DNA from: Lucinisca nassula
Lineage: Eukaryota > Mollusca > Bivalvia > Lucinida > Lucinidae
Assembly (NCBI GenBank): GCA_963580285.1
Contig: OY757014.1
Location: 20,314,088-20,378,087, forward strand
Direction of reading: 5' to 3'
DNA length: 64,000 nt
How positions within the stretch are numbered: the stretch's first letter is position 1; every line of letters starts with the position of its first letter. A program made the position numbers and the translations under genes. Positions 33,600 to 45,457 of the stretch are shown here, one piece after another. The notes beneath the pieces are model-generated. The model did no database searches. It saw only the letters and a program-made list of their open reading frames with translations, and was not told the origin of the DNA.

Positions 33600-34312
33600 A
33601 TTTTCCGTCCGTTCGTCAAGCCGTCAACAATTGCGCCACCCTAACTTTCATCCTTAATGTAAGACTCCATTCTCGAGAACTATATGAGCTTCATTAATTA
33701 TACTTGGTATAAGCTTGCATCTAGGAAGCTCCATATTTGACCTTGACCTATATTTCATGGTTCACTGACTATAAGAGCTCCATTAATGTTACTTGGCACA
33801 ATTCATGCATCTTGGAATGGCAACTTCAATGCAAACATACATATCTCACTTTGACCTACATTTCATGGTTCACTGCTTCGTGAATAATTACGACCACCCT
33901 AACTTTCACCTTTATGTAAGAGTCCATTTCTAGAGAACTACAAGAGCGGCATTCATGAAACTTGATACAAGCATGCATCTAGGAATAGAAACTTCAATAC
34001 AAACATTCATATCTGACCTTGACCTACATTTCATGGTTCACTGACTTCGTGACTTATTGCGACCACCCTAACTCTCACCCTATTGTAAGAGTCCATTTCT
34101 TAAGAACTATAAGAGCTTCATTCACGCCACTTTGTAAAAGCTCATATCTGGAAGTAACAACTTGAATGCAAGCATCTATATCTCCTTTTGACCTACATAT
34201 CTTGGTTCATTAACTTCGTGAATTATTGCGAGTTTCACCTTAATATAAGAGTCCATTTCTTTAGAACTCTAAGTGCTTCATTGATGATACTTGGTACAAT
34301 ATTGCATCTAGG
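33600..34312 (+). repeat. Tandem repeat, about 170-bp unit
   Basis: Four to five units with TGTAAGAGTCCATTTCTAGA (33658, 33915, 34083 and 34240 regions) and TTTCATGGTTCACTGACTTC. Each contains a TGACCTACATTT block. Confidence 0.7.
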
Positions 34313-34313
34313 A

Positions 34314-34390
34314 GTCCCCGTCAACACTATTTAGGTCATTTTGGAGACGTTTGCTTACTTTTTTATGGGACTTTAGTCCTACCGCCCAAA
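34314..34390 (-). repeat. SINE-like repeat, 3' fragment
   Basis: Only the GTCCCCGTCAACACTATTTA end of the family remains. The following 34400-35720 is AT-rich with no gene I can support. Confidence 0.55.
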
Positions 34391-35729
34391 CAAACTTATA
34401 TACAGTTACATGTATCCGATGGCTCTTTGGACAATTGTCAAAACTATTACCCCGAGATGCTGGGGACGACACCGATGGGTAATACGTTTAATAATGTCCA
34501 TACAGCCATCTAATGGCTGTTTAAATATGCACTCCTGCATTCAGACTTTTTATTTCAATCCAACCGCCCGACAGTAAAATCAAAGCACTGAGTGTACTGG
34601 TGGGTCGATCGTCTCTGAGTGTAGGTTGGGAAAAAAGCCATGAACTGAGAATCGAACTGTTCATTTAAAGGACGGGTTACAGTTTTCTATTGCAAAGTGC
34701 CTACTGATTGAGCTAATTCTTGAAGTGAACAAAAACTGATCAAAATACACTCATAATGTGACCAAATATCTCTGGTTTGTTGGACAAATATTTACTTTTT
34801 CATCCGCATGCATTTTCGTAACAAAATTTCCGATTGAATACATGCACTACTGGTCATGTGTAACATTGCGTCTATGGAAAAAATGAAGACCCCTGTGGTG
34901 TTCAAAGGAACATTGCATGGTCGTCCACATTGTTAACCAGAGAAAACTACACACCACTTTATTTCAGAAACAATAATGCTTTCAAAAATGCTGATGTTTT
35001 GGCGGTTAACGATGTGGAGGATGTTGAAAAATAAACTTTTATCGATAAAATAAGGTGAGAAAATCAATGTAATCAAAGTACTGTGCATACTCGCACAGGA
35101 AAAAGTCAATATAGTCTACATATACAGAAGGACAGTGGCTGGCCATTTGTATGAGCACGACCATCATCCCTTGCTGGGCAAACGGGAATGTTTTTGATTG
35201 ATGAATTAAAGGACTATCATGTAACTGCTGTCACATGCTGTGCATGTTACTTGTATAACATACATTCATATTTACCTTCCATTACCAGTTTATGTCTTAT
35301 ATTGTTTACAGAGTATGTAACATTTCATATTTTCTGCAGACGTACCCTGAATGCTGGTATAAATAAAAATGTTTTCAGAGGAAAACACGTCCCCTCACCA
35401 TAAATGTGTCTTAAACACCCATTTGACTTTAATAACTAGATTAACGTCAACAAAATGTAAGCTGCAAACCAGCCATTGTTGGTCAAAAGCTGACAGTTTT
35501 GTGGGAGCCTATGACCTAAAAAAAACAGTCATTAAAAAGCTCAGATCACCAGACAAATTTGGTATACTGCAGTTAAATATTGTACCGATTTTGACCAACA
35601 TTCATAAATTCTTAAATGATAAAGGTTACGGATAAGGCATTATTGGTCCTAAAAGAAAAGGTTTCGGGAGACCTTGGCCTTAAGTTGCAGAAAGGGTTAT
35701 CCTTTGGAAGCAAGGTATACACAACAGAT

Positions 35730-36025
35730 TTGTTTGTTTGATTTGAGGTTTAACGTCCCCGTCAACACTGTAAAGGTCATTTTGGAGACGTTGCTTCTAA
35801 TTTGTGGGATTTTAACCCGACATTGAGATGAAATGACTTCTCAAGCCCCGTCGCCCAATGAAACCAAAAGGGTTTATTAGCATGGACGGTCCGCCTCGCA
35901 CCGCAGTTCCTGGACAGGCTTAGATCCTCTAAGCGGATTACCAGTACTAGTGTGCGGGCCGGATTCAGCTCTGCGTGGAAGCATTATGCAGCCCATATAT
36001 TTCTTCAAGCCCCGATGGGCGAGGG
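35730..36025 (-). repeat. SINE-like repeat, full length
   Basis: Complete in reverse orientation, from TTTGTTTGATTTGAGG to CAAGCCCCGATGGGCGAGGG. Confidence 0.75.
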
Positions 36026-36285
36026 CATGAATACACAACACAACTGGAAAATATGGAGTGTACATGTTTTCTGGGTCACACTAGCTAGTTTTGCCCAACT
36101 GGGCTTCATCAGTGACCCTACGATATTTTCAAAATTCAACAATGGAATCAATGATCCCAAAAGGACAAGAAAATGTAAACTACACTATGATATAGGGCAG
36201 GGAGACTTTTAACGGCCGCCACACATTCCGAGAAACCAGCTGCAGTGACGTTAAATAAGTTGTAGAAAGGGTTACCCTTAGCAAT

Positions 36286-37060
36286 TTTTGGCCCAATATT
36301 GACTGTTTTTTGTTTTTTTTTTTGGGGGGGGGGGTGGGGGTGGTTGTGACCTTGGAAAAAGTCAAGGTCACCAAAATCTAATCAAATCTGCGGTATGTTG
36401 TAATAGTCATTATACCAAGTTTGAATGCAATTAATCAATTTGTTTATGAGAAATCGTGCAGTCAAGCCTTTTTTGTCCCAAAATCGTCTGTTTTTGGGAG
36501 CCTGTGACCTTGAAAAAAGGTCAAGGTCGACAAAATATAATCAAATCTGCGTCATGTTGTAATGTTATATTGTACTAACTTTGACTAAAATCAAGCAATT
36601 TATTAATGAGATAGAGTGCAGACAAGCCATTTTTTGGCCCAAAATTGATTGTCTTTGAGGGCCTATGACCTTAAAAAAGGTCAAAGTCACCAAAATCTAA
36701 CCCGATCTGCAGTATGTTATATTGATATATTGTACCATGTTTGACAAAAATTGGTCATTCTTTAATGAGATAGAGTGCAGACAAGCCATTGTTGGCCCAA
36801 AACTGACTGATTTTGGAGGCTGTGACCTTGAAAAAAATGTCAAGGTCACCCAAATCTAATTAAATTTCCGGTATGTTGCAATGATATATTGTTCCAAGTT
36901 TGATTAAAATTAATCAATTCGTTATTGAGATAGAGTACAGACAAGCCATTTTTGCCCTAAAAATGACTGTTTTTGGGGTGCTGTGACCTTGAAAAATGAG
37001 GTCAAGGTCACCAAAATCCAATCAAATCTGCTGTATGTTGTAATGATATATTGTACTGTT
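36286..37060 (+). repeat. Tandem array, about 158-bp unit, five copies
   Basis: CTGTGACCTTGAAAAA followed by GGTCAAGGTCACCAAAATCT recurs near 36346, 36503, 36663, 36820 and 36981. Between copies there is TGAGATAGAGTGCAGACAAG and a TTTTTGGCCC block. A G run (36322-36340) precedes it. Confidence 0.8.
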
Positions 37061-37577
37061 ATTGTCTTTCTGCCAGAATTTTAAATATATATTTCAGAAT
37101 CAAAAATACATTCCGTATTATTAAGCACTTCTAACATATTATACTAAATACATATAACTTCAACACAATATAAATTTCTTATGCACATACTCTACATAAT
37201 GTTGTGTCACGGGATACAAGAAACATAGATTATGATATGGACATGTAGATTAGCACGCTTTAACGCGGTTTATTGTTAAAAAATGTCTTATTACTTTGGC
37301 AAATCACCAAATACTGACAATTACCCCACTTGTCGAAAAACGGAAGTCACATGACTGCACATGTCATGGTTAATTAAATATTGTTGTCATATGAACGCGC
37401 ATATGTTGTACTATATTTCATATAAGTTTCATCCAGATCCATCGTAGGCACAAATATGGCTAAACCGTAACCCGTCCTTTAAGCAAGCACAGTAGATCTA
37501 ATCAGTTATCGCGTTATGTGGTGTCAGATTATGTAGATTCTGTTTGCCAATGCCAAAGTGCACGAGCACAGTCCATC

Positions 37578-37873
37578 CGCCCCGCCCATCGGGACTTGAA
37601 TAATAGATGGGCTGCATGATGCTTTCACGCAGAGCTGAAACGACCGCACACGAGTACTTGTAAACCGCTTAGAGGATCTAAGCCTGCCCAGGCAAAGCGG
37701 TGCGAGTCGGACCGCCCATGCTCATAAACCCTATTGGTTTCAATGGGCGACAGGGCTTGAGATGTCATTTCATCTCAATGTCGGGTAAAAGTCCCATAAT
37801 ATTGGAAGTAACGTCTCCAAATGACCTATACAGTGTTGACGTAGACGTTAAACCTCAAATCAAACATACAAAC
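37578..37873 (+). repeat. SINE-like repeat, full length
   Basis: From CCCCGCCCATCGGGACTTGA to AAATCAAACATACAAAC. 37060-37570 to its left is AT-rich and shows nothing recognisable. Confidence 0.75.
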
Positions 37874-38264
37874 GAGCACAGCCCAGAATTTCCTTCTTAC
37901 GCTTCGCTCTGACGTCTTAGGGATGCTATAAACAACCAGTACTTGGCATTTGTTCAAGGTCAGATGGTCAGTGATTGTCACGCGGACAATAGCAAGCAAC
38001 AGATTCTCTGCTTTATAAAATAGCATGTGGGTACCCGTTAAAACTCTTCATTATAAGAAAAGTGTTCAGTCATTTTTTTTTGTCGGAAAAAAATATGGTA
38101 GCATTTCCGTCAAATTATTTACATGTACTTGTCATTTGTTAATGTGTTTAATTGTTTCCCTTCTAAATACGCGTATATTAATTCATCTATCTGAATTTAG
38201 AGTATTTCATTGGTATTGCAAAATAATCTGTGCTGAAAAAAATATTACATGTTTAACATTTTAT

Positions 38265-38320
38265 CCAGCTGCAAACATTGTAGATCCATCTATGGCTTCT
38301 GATCAGCATCTACAATGTTT
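38265..38320. repeat. Short hairpin
   Basis: CAAACATTGTAGAT and its inverse ATCTACAATGTTTG lie about 20 bp apart. The rest of 38000-39190 carries only fragments of the GCAAACAGTG-type MITE (38620, 38915). Confidence 0.5.
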
Positions 38321-39196
38321 GTCGTTGTTTCTCCTCTCTCTTCTCTCCTCGCTCAGTCCCACCACTGCATCCCAGCTTCTGAATAACAGTGATTTGTAAC
38401 AGAGCCCCTTCAGCGATATGCTCAAACAAAAAAGTTAATTTTACCTGTTGATGCAGGCCCGCACACAGTTGGGAGGGTGCAAACGGTGCCCCTCCCCAGT
38501 TTTAAAAATTATCTCAGATTCATGCAGTTTTTCACCCGAAATTCGTACCCTCAATCCCGCCCCTTTTCAGAGTCTGCGTACGGGCCTGAATCATGTTCAA
38601 AACTGTTGCTACATACATATGGCAAACAGTGCCGACCCTGATCAGAAGGAATGTAGTGTCTATCCGATCTGGGTCTACGCTGTATGCCTAATAACAGCCC
38701 CCTATAAAGACCGGGCTGCTCATTTTTTGCTCTTAAGCGTTTCAAGGTTCTAAACAGAAGTGCGAAAAGTCTATTTTTACTCGACTTGGCATAGTTTTAT
38801 GAATAGATTGTTCCGAAGACGTCACGTGACAGCGTGTATTGTTGCTTTCATTACGTGAGCATCCTGGCATTCCTATACTATTTCGTTTAACCCTCAAATG
38901 CCACTATTTAAGCAAACAGTGTAGTCCCTGTACAACCTGCTGAGCAGAAACCACATTCCGCGGCGTCTGATCTGTGTATTCAGTGTTCAAGACTCTATTG
39001 ATGGCTCAGACTGCTTTGACCTATATGTTGCATCGATAAAAATAGCGTTCTATTAAAATTGGTTTTCCCAAATCAGTGATGGTCACGTGGACAACTGCAG
39101 GAATTCCGTTTTGCCATTTAGTAAATTAGGGTCGATCGTGATCGACCCAAAAACATATTGGAGGGTGATACAGTTCATCCAGGTTGAAACTGGATA

Positions 39197-39710
39197 TGTT
39201 TGTTTGATTTGAGGTTTAACGTCCCCATCAACATTGTATAGGTCATTTTGGTGACGTTGCTTCCAATGTTGTTGGACTTTTACCCGACATTGAGATGAAA
39301 TGACATCTCAGGCTCTGTTTCCCAATGAAAACAGTAGGGTTTATACGCATGGACGGTCCGACTCGCACCGCTTTGCCTGGTATATTTTTGTTGTCGTTTG
39401 TCTTTGGGTGTTTGTGTCGCGTAAGTTATTTTATTTTGGATAGTCTATTGGCCATTTTGAGGGAAAGTAACTGTCCTTTTGGCTTTCCGCTGTTGGTGTT
39501 TCCATTAGGGTCTGTTGTTTCATATTTGTGTGTCTTTCCCTTTGGTGTCTCTGATGGGAGCTGTGGGTTGATGTATCGATTCCTGATCATTGCCTCCACT
39601 TCTATTTAGATGCTCTAAACGGTCTACCAGTACTCGTGCGCAGTCGGTTTCAGCTCTGCGTGGAAGCATCATGCAGCCAATCTATTTCTTCAAGCCCCGA
39701 TTTGCGGGGC
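39197..39710 (-). repeat. SINE-like repeat interrupted by a Penelope tail
   Basis: 39197-39380 and 39608-39710 are the two halves. The insertion between them removed about 9 bp of SINE sequence at the junction. Confidence 0.75.
39381..39607 (+). mobile_element. Penelope tail fragment inserted in a SINE
   Basis: Starts within the module (TATATTTTTGTTGTCGTTTG) and ends TGCCTCCACTTCTATTTA. It belongs to the diverged tail subfamily of 17697-17938. Confidence 0.75.
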
Positions 39711-39894
39711 CGGAATGTTGAAACTGCATAAAAGCTCATCTTATAGGCAAAAGTTCATCATAATACTTTAAATAAGAGATTTGGTGATAATAGGCATGGG
39801 CATGCTTAGAGCTTCTGTACTCATGTATGGTCGGTTTCAGTTCTAGGAAGAACCCCAAACTTGAATGTGCTAGTTCCTTTGTTTTTTCATTATT

Positions 39895-40049
39895 CTTATA
39901 AACCCTATTGGTTTCATTGGGCGACAGGACTTTAGATGTCATTTCATCTCAATATCGGTCAAAAGTCCCACAAAATTGGAAGCAACGTCTCCAAAATGAC
40001 CAATACAGTGCTGACGGGGACGTTACACCTTAAATCAAACAAACAAACA
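39895..40049 (+). repeat. SINE-like repeat, 5'-truncated
   Basis: Begins at CTTATAAACCCTATTGG and ends TTAAATCAAACAAACAAAC. A (TTA)n/(TTG)n microsatellite follows at 40067-40100. Confidence 0.7.
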
Positions 40050-40099
40050 TGTACTAGTTTACTAAATGTTATTATTATTATTATTGTTGTTGTTATTAT

Positions 40100-40281
40100 A
40101 TTGGAAACACCAAAACGGGTCTGTGACAAACAGAGCATGCCCAGATCTGGGCCTACACTGTTCGCTAAAAGTTAGCCATTTTTCAAATAAATTTTGAAGA
40201 AAACACTACCTGTCACCCCCTAAATTTTGAAATGGACATGTAATATACATAAGGGGAAGATTCCATTCAGTAAAAAATGGG
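40100..40281. mobile_element. TTAA-type MITE, inverted partial copy
   Basis: The arms match 24336-24550 in reverse (AACACCAAAACGGGTCTGTG; CAGATCTGGGCCTACACTGT). The central palindrome is half deleted, and the flank is TTCA. Confidence 0.55.
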
Positions 40282-40497
40282 TTCAGATAGTGAAAGCTAT
40301 TGTGTTCACATGTGTTTGTAAAGATTCAGTTTTGCTTGATGCTGTTCAAACGACATTTTTATTATTGTCTTTTTCTTCATTTACATATATTTCAGTAGTC
40401 GTCGGGATATTCCTATAGCAGTCATTTCAATTGAAGAATGCGTGAGTATAGTAGTCAAACAATATAAGCTGTTTGATATAAGATAACTAAAGCTTTT

Positions 40498-40790
40498 GTT
40501 TGAATAATTTGCGGTTTAACGTCCCCGTCAACAGTATTTAGGTCATTCTGGAGACGTTGCTTCCAATTTTGTGAGACTTTTACCCGACATTGAGAAATGA
40601 CCTGACATCTCAAGCCATGCCGCCCAATGAAATCAAAGGGTTTATGTGCATGGGCCGACACGCACCACGTTGCCTGGGCATGCTTAGTCTTTAAGCGGTT
40701 TACCAGTACTCACGTGCGCGGTTGGTTTCAGCTCTGCGTGGAAACACGTGCAGCCCAATCTATTTCTCTAAGCCCCTATGGGCGGGGGCG
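40498..40790 (-). repeat. SINE-like repeat, full length
   Basis: Reverse orientation, from the GCGGTTTAACGTCCCCGTCA end to AGCCCCTATGGGCGGGGGC. Confidence 0.75.
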
Positions 40791-40985
40791 TAGCACTTAT
40801 AGCTCTGGTGGGCGGATAATCTCTAAGAGTAGGCAGGGAAAACAGGGGGACGTAGACTATTTCGTTTAATTCTTCAATTACTATTCTTTAAGCAAACATT
40901 TTTTGTAGACCCTGGTCAGATAACCGTTTACACCACACTCTGATGCTACAACGAAAGGAATAGCGAGGCTTTAAATAATCATTAA

Positions 40986-41201
40986 CCCTTCCAGATGGAA
41001 GCTTCCTTCTTATATATAGCAGGAATCCATTTCAAAATTTAGGGGTGTCAGGTTGTGTTTTCATCAAAATTTATTTGGAACATGACTGAACTTTTAGCAA
41101 ACAGTGGAGGCCGTGATCAGACGCCGCGTTCTGTGGCATTTGATCTGGGCCTGCACTGTTTGTCAGGGTTCCCGTTTTGGGGGTTCTGGTCTTAAATGGG
41201 G
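40986..41201. mobile_element. TTAA-flanked palindromic MITE
   Basis: CCC/GGG ends with TTAA at 40982-40985 and 41202-41205. The central hairpin is GTGGAGGCCGTGATCAGACG and GGCATTTGATCTGGGCCTGC. Confidence 0.75.
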
Positions 41202-41349
41202 TTAAATGATTATCCCAAAAAAGTGAACATGTCTTAAACAAAAATCGAGGCCCACTATGACAGAACATGCCTTTGGGTTTGCGATCACAGACCGGTCTGC
41301 TCAGCCTCACATTATTAAGGGTAGTCGTAGGATGATAATCATTTGTTAA

Positions 41350-41528
41350 CCCATTCTGTACCAAATGAAATCTTCCTCCTTATATATCGCAGGAGTCCAG
41401 ATCAAAATTTTGGGTTGTCAGGTTGTGTTTTCCTCAAAAGTTAATTTGGAAAATGGCGGTACTTTTTGCAAACAGCGGCCTGCACTGTTTGCCAATTACC
41501 CGTTTCGGGGTTTCTGGTACAAAAAGGG
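41350..41528. mobile_element. TTAA-flanked MITE, internally deleted
   Basis: Ends CCCATTCTGTACC and GGTACAAAAAGGG with intact TTAA on both sides (41346-41349, 41529-41532). The central palindrome is mostly deleted. Confidence 0.8.
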
Positions 41529-41631
41529 TTAAAGACTACATTGTTTGATGTAATGAAAATGTTAGTTGACGCTGAATTAAGCTTCGTTATCTTTTGTATT
41601 TAATCATCCCCCCCCCCCCCCCCACACACAC

Positions 41632-41768
41632 CTCCGATCGGGGCTTGGAAAAATAGATTTGACTGCATGGTGCTCTGCGCAGAGCTGAAACCGACTGACC
41701 AGTTGAGTACTGGTTAACGACTTAGAAGGTCTAAGTTGCCCAGGAAAAGTGGTATGAGTCGACCCGTT
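41632..41768 (+). repeat. SINE-like repeat, 5' fragment
   Basis: A diverged 5' half (GATCGGGGCTTGGAAAAATA) after a poly-C tract at 41609-41623. Confidence 0.6.
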
Positions 41769-41982
41769 CCTTTATTTTGGACGTCATTTCACCAGTTCTA
41801 ATAATTAATTTTTTACTTGTGCGACCAGGTAAGACACACAATTTCAGTCATAAAGTATGGCAAATTCCTCATATATTTGTAGAAAAAAATGAGTTGCTTT
41901 TGCACAACCTACCGCAAAGATCCTAAAATACGGACACCTGATCAGACTGCTCCTTTAGTTTGATCTGGGTCTGCACTGTTTG

Positions 41983-42190
41983 TTAGAGGATCTAAGCCTG
42001 TCCAGGAACCGCGGTGCGAGGCGGACCGTCCATGCTAATAAACCCTATTGGTTTCATTAGGCGATAGAGCTTGAGATGTCATTTCATCTCAATGTCGGGT
42101 AAAAATCCAAATTGGTCGCAATTGGTCGCAATGTCTCCAAACTAACTTTCAAAGTGTTAAAATCTCAAGCCAAACAAACAAGCAAACAAA
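41983..42190 (+). repeat. SINE-like repeat, 5'-truncated
   Basis: From GAGGATCTAAGCCTGTCCAG to a (CAAA)n tail. Repeats crowd at 41.6-44.0 kb, with most copies in this orientation. Confidence 0.7.
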
Positions 42191-42210
42191 CATTTACCTA
42201 CCTTCCCTAA

Positions 42211-42510
42211 TGCCCCCGCCCATCGGGGCTTGAAGAAATATATGGGCTGCATGATGCTTCCCCGCAGCGCTGAAACCGACCCGCGCATGAGTACTGGTAA
42301 ACAACTTAGAGCATCTATAAGCATGACCAAGCAAAGCGGTGCGAGTCGGCTCGTCCATGCTTATAAACTCTATCGGTCTCATTGGGCGACAGAGCTTGAG
42401 ATGTCATTTCATCCTATAATGTCGGGTAAAAGTCACACAAAATTGGAAGCAACGTCTCAAAAATGACCTTTACAGTGTTGACGGGGACGTTAAACCTCAA
42501 ATCAAGCAAA
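42211..42510 (+). repeat. SINE-like repeat, full length
   Basis: Complete; the tail is reduced to AAATCAAGCAAAA. Confidence 0.75.
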
Positions 42511-42564
42511 ACCTGCCTTCCCACCAACCCCCCCCCCCCTCCTTTACCTGCCTACCTAAATCTA

Positions 42565-42952
42565 CCCCGCCCATCTGGACTTGAAGAACTAGATGGGCTT
42601 CATGATTCCATACCACTTAAGTACTGGTAACCCTGCTCTTAGCCCCCGCCCATAGGGGCTTGAAGAAGTATATGGGCTGCGTGATGCAACCACGCAGAGC
42701 TGAATCCGGCCGCACACTAGTACTGGTAAACCGCTTAGAGGATCAAAGCCTGTCCAGGAACCGCGGTGCGAGGCGGACCGTCCATGCTGTATAAACCAAT
42801 AAACCCTATCGGTTTCATTGGGCGAAAGGGCTTGAGATGTCATTTCATCTAAATGTTGGGTAAAAGTCACACAAAATTGGAAGCAACGTCTCCAAAATGA
42901 CCTTTACAGTGTTGACAGGGATGTTAAACCTCAAATCAAACACACAAACAAA
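42565..42952 (+). repeat. SINE-like repeats: short 5' fragment plus full copy
   Basis: 42565-42631 is a truncated head (CCCGCCCATCTGGACTTGAA). 42641-42952 is a complete copy of the ACCGCGGTGCGAGGCGGACC subfamily, also seen at 35730, 41983 and 54111. Confidence 0.7.
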
Positions 42953-42961
42953 GCATAAGAC

Positions 42962-43330
42962 TGCCCTGGCAAAGTGATGTGAGTAGGACCGTCCATGCAT
43001 AAAAATCCTATTGGTTTCATTGGACGGCAGGTCTTGAGATGTCTTTACATCTCAAAGTCGGGTCCCACGAAATTTGAAGTATCGTCTACAAATGACATAT
43101 ATAGTAATGACGGGGACATTAAACCTCAAATCAAACCTACCTACCCACCCACCAAGACATCTCCTTACCTACCTACTTAAATCTACACCGCCCATCGGGA
43201 CTTGAAGAAATGATGGGCTGCATGATGCCCAACCGCACATGAGTACTGGGAAACCGCTTAAGCCCTCGCCCAAAGTTATGCGAGTCGGACCGTCAATGCA
43301 TGTAAACCCTATTAGTTTCTTTCCTTCTTT
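42962..43330 (+). repeat. SINE-like repeat fragments
   Basis: A 3' half (42962-43137, ending AAATCAAACC) and a deleted 5' half (43186-43330, starting ACACCGCCCATCGGGACTTG), separated by a CCTAC-rich simple repeat. Confidence 0.6.
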
Positions 43331-43439
43331 CTTTCTACTGATACTGCGTCGGTCATATTTGGGCATTACCGCAGGTGTACATTACATACACTCAAGGTTG
43401 GCAGGATGAAAGCCTACACAGTAATCATGTAATTACGGT

Positions 43440-43670
43440 AGGGATCTTTAACCTACACAGGGGATGGTTCTCCCTGCACGGGGGGGGGGGGGGGGGGGCT
43501 CCAGTTAACGTCCCAATCCGAAGGACGGTGCACTTTATGACATTCAACCCCGCAAATAATGCCAATGGAGCGTGTTCGGACACCGAAATTTTATCGCCGC
43601 TGCCGGGGATCGAACCCGGCACCTCTAACATCAGAGGCAAGTGCACTAACCACTGGGCTATCTCAAAGTC
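43440..43670 (-). repeat. tRNA-derived SINE head
   Basis: The minus strand reads TAGCCCAGTGGTTAGTGCAC (A box, 43660-43641) and GGGTTCGATCCCCGGC (B box, 43617-43602), a good tRNA-like promoter, then GCGGCGATAAAATTTCGGTG. It lacks a matched acceptor stem and continues into non-tRNA sequence, so it is a SINE. A run of about 18 G/C lies at 43481-43498. It sits inside a (CAAA)n SINE copy whose 3' end resumes at 43664-43750. Confidence 0.7.
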
Positions 43671-43857
43671 GGGTACCACGAAATTGGAACATCGTCTCCA
43701 AATGACCTATATAGTATTGACGGGGACGTTAAACCTCAACTCAAACTTACCTACCTACCCAGCCACCCATCTACCTACCTATCTAGCCACAAACCACCTA
43801 CCTACTTACTCCCCTACCTAAACAACGTTGAAGCAGAAGTTAGAAGTAAGAAGTCAG

Positions 43858-43994
43858 TTTGCCCCCGCCCATCGGGGCTTAAAGAAATAGATGGGCTGCA
43901 CGATGCTTCAACGCAGAGCTGAAACCGACAGCACACGAGTACTTGTAAACGGCTTACAGGATCTAAGCCTGACCAGGAAAAGCGGTGCGAGACG
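43858..43994 (+). repeat. SINE-like repeat, 5' half
   Basis: From TTGCCCCCGCCCATCGGGGC to AAGCGGTGCGAGACGTCAAT, then AT-rich sequence. Confidence 0.65.
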
Positions 43995-44344
43995 TCAATA
44001 AATAAATATATAAATAAACAAATAAATATTATAATATTATAAAATCACTAAGAAACACAGCTTATAATTTCCTTAGATAGACTTCTCCAGCATAAAATTA
44101 AAGTTTAATTAATGTAGCAGCATAATTTATCATTTAATATACTAAGAGAGTTTCGATACCCCAGTCTTTTATAGAGTTATCGTATTACACTTCTCACAGC
44201 TGAATTATCTCACACCCCTCCGTGAGGGATTTCAGCCGCTTCCGGTGCGACTGAAGAATCTCACGGGATCAATAATCTCACGCTACAACGGCATATCTGT
44301 CCCAATACTTAGGATTACGGTAAACTGTATTTGGTATTTTGTTA

Positions 44345-44655
44345 TTTACAGCAAAATGGAAGTCCGTTTGGTAACGATTTGCAGGGGAATGGAAGTTTGA
44401 TTAGTAACGATTTACAGCGAAATGAAAGTTGGGTTAGTAACGATTTGCAGGAAAATGGAAGTTGGATTAGTAACGATTTGCAGGAAAATGGAAGTTTGAT
44501 TTGTAATGATTTACAGCAAAATGGAAGTTGGATTAGTAACGATTTGCAGGAAAATGGAAGTTTGATTAGTATCGACCTACAGCAGCAAAATGGAAGTTTG
44601 ATTAGTAACGACCTACAGCAGCAAAATGGAAGTTTGATTTGTACATCTAGGGATG
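44345..44655 (+). repeat. 33-bp minisatellite, about nine units
   Basis: The unit contains GATTTGCAGGAAAATGGAAG then TTTGATTAGTAAC; two late units have 3 extra bases (CAGCAG). The length is a multiple of three, so long open frames appear on both strands; the plus frame reads NGSLISNDLQ repeats. An acceptor-like TTATTTACAG at 44351 is part of the unit itself. I see no evidence of expression. Confidence 0.8.
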
Positions 44656-45104
44656 ATTCAGCACTGTGACAAAGATAATTAAAATTAAAACACAGAACTG
44701 CTGTTCTGCCACGCAATAAGTCCCGGATATTTTTTTCTGAAAGATGCCGGGTTCCAGGGCAAAGTGTTATGGTAGACGCGCATTCCAGATATTTGGATAA
44801 AAACTTTAACCATGTCTTAACCAAAGCACCGGCAGCACTGGTGGGTCGATGGTCGAATTTTGTGTGCGTAGTCTGAGAAATGGTCATGAACAAGGACATG
44901 GACTGTTTCGTTTAACACTTTAACCCTTATATGACAATGGAATGAGTGGTCCATTTCCAATTATAGGGTGGGCATGTTTATTGTTTGCGGCAAGTTTTGC
45001 AAAAATCTATGTTCTTTAAGCAAACAGTGTAGACTCAGATAAGACGCCGCGATCTGATCTGGGTCTGCACGGTTTGCCAATGTCCCCCCAAAAGGGCCGC
45101 TAGG

Positions 45105-45392
45105 CATAGTTAATTACGAAAACACACCTATACAAATACATTGTAAAATTTATCGCCTAAAAAACAAAAATTTAAGATGAAAAATTGTGATATTTTTCTT
45201 ATTTCTGCTCAAAATATCGACTGCGAGTACTCGTTAGAACCGCCTCATCGATGCGGTTCTATCGAGTACCCACAATCTATGTTTTTGAGCAGAAATAAGG
45301 AAAATAAGGTTTACCCCTGCAAACCATAGTTTTACTGTATAAAAGTGGGGTTCAAGGGGTCAAAATTATATAGGCGCGTTTTCATGATAATT
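45105..45392. mobile_element. Fold-back MITE, well-preserved copy
   Basis: The terminal ACGAAAACACACCTATA and inverted TATAGGCGCGTTTTCATGAT define it. The main palindrome lies around GTTAGAACCGCCTCATCGAT (45233) and the second around 45315-45355. Confidence 0.75.
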
Positions 45393-45457
45393 CTCCTCCT
45401 AGTAGCTTTTGACATTTTCAGGGTCAGTATAGGGGGCGTGGGATTATTTTATTAATC

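Noticed and set aside
43602..43663. Functional tRNA gene on the minus strand
   Set aside because: A and B boxes are good, but the acceptor stem does not close and the sequence continues into SINE body. The same holds for 18040, 20560, 21525 and 47295.
44342..44899. 185-residue minus-strand frame
   Set aside because: It is open only because the 33-bp repeat length is a multiple of three. The Cys/Leu/Pro repeats have no protein-like context.
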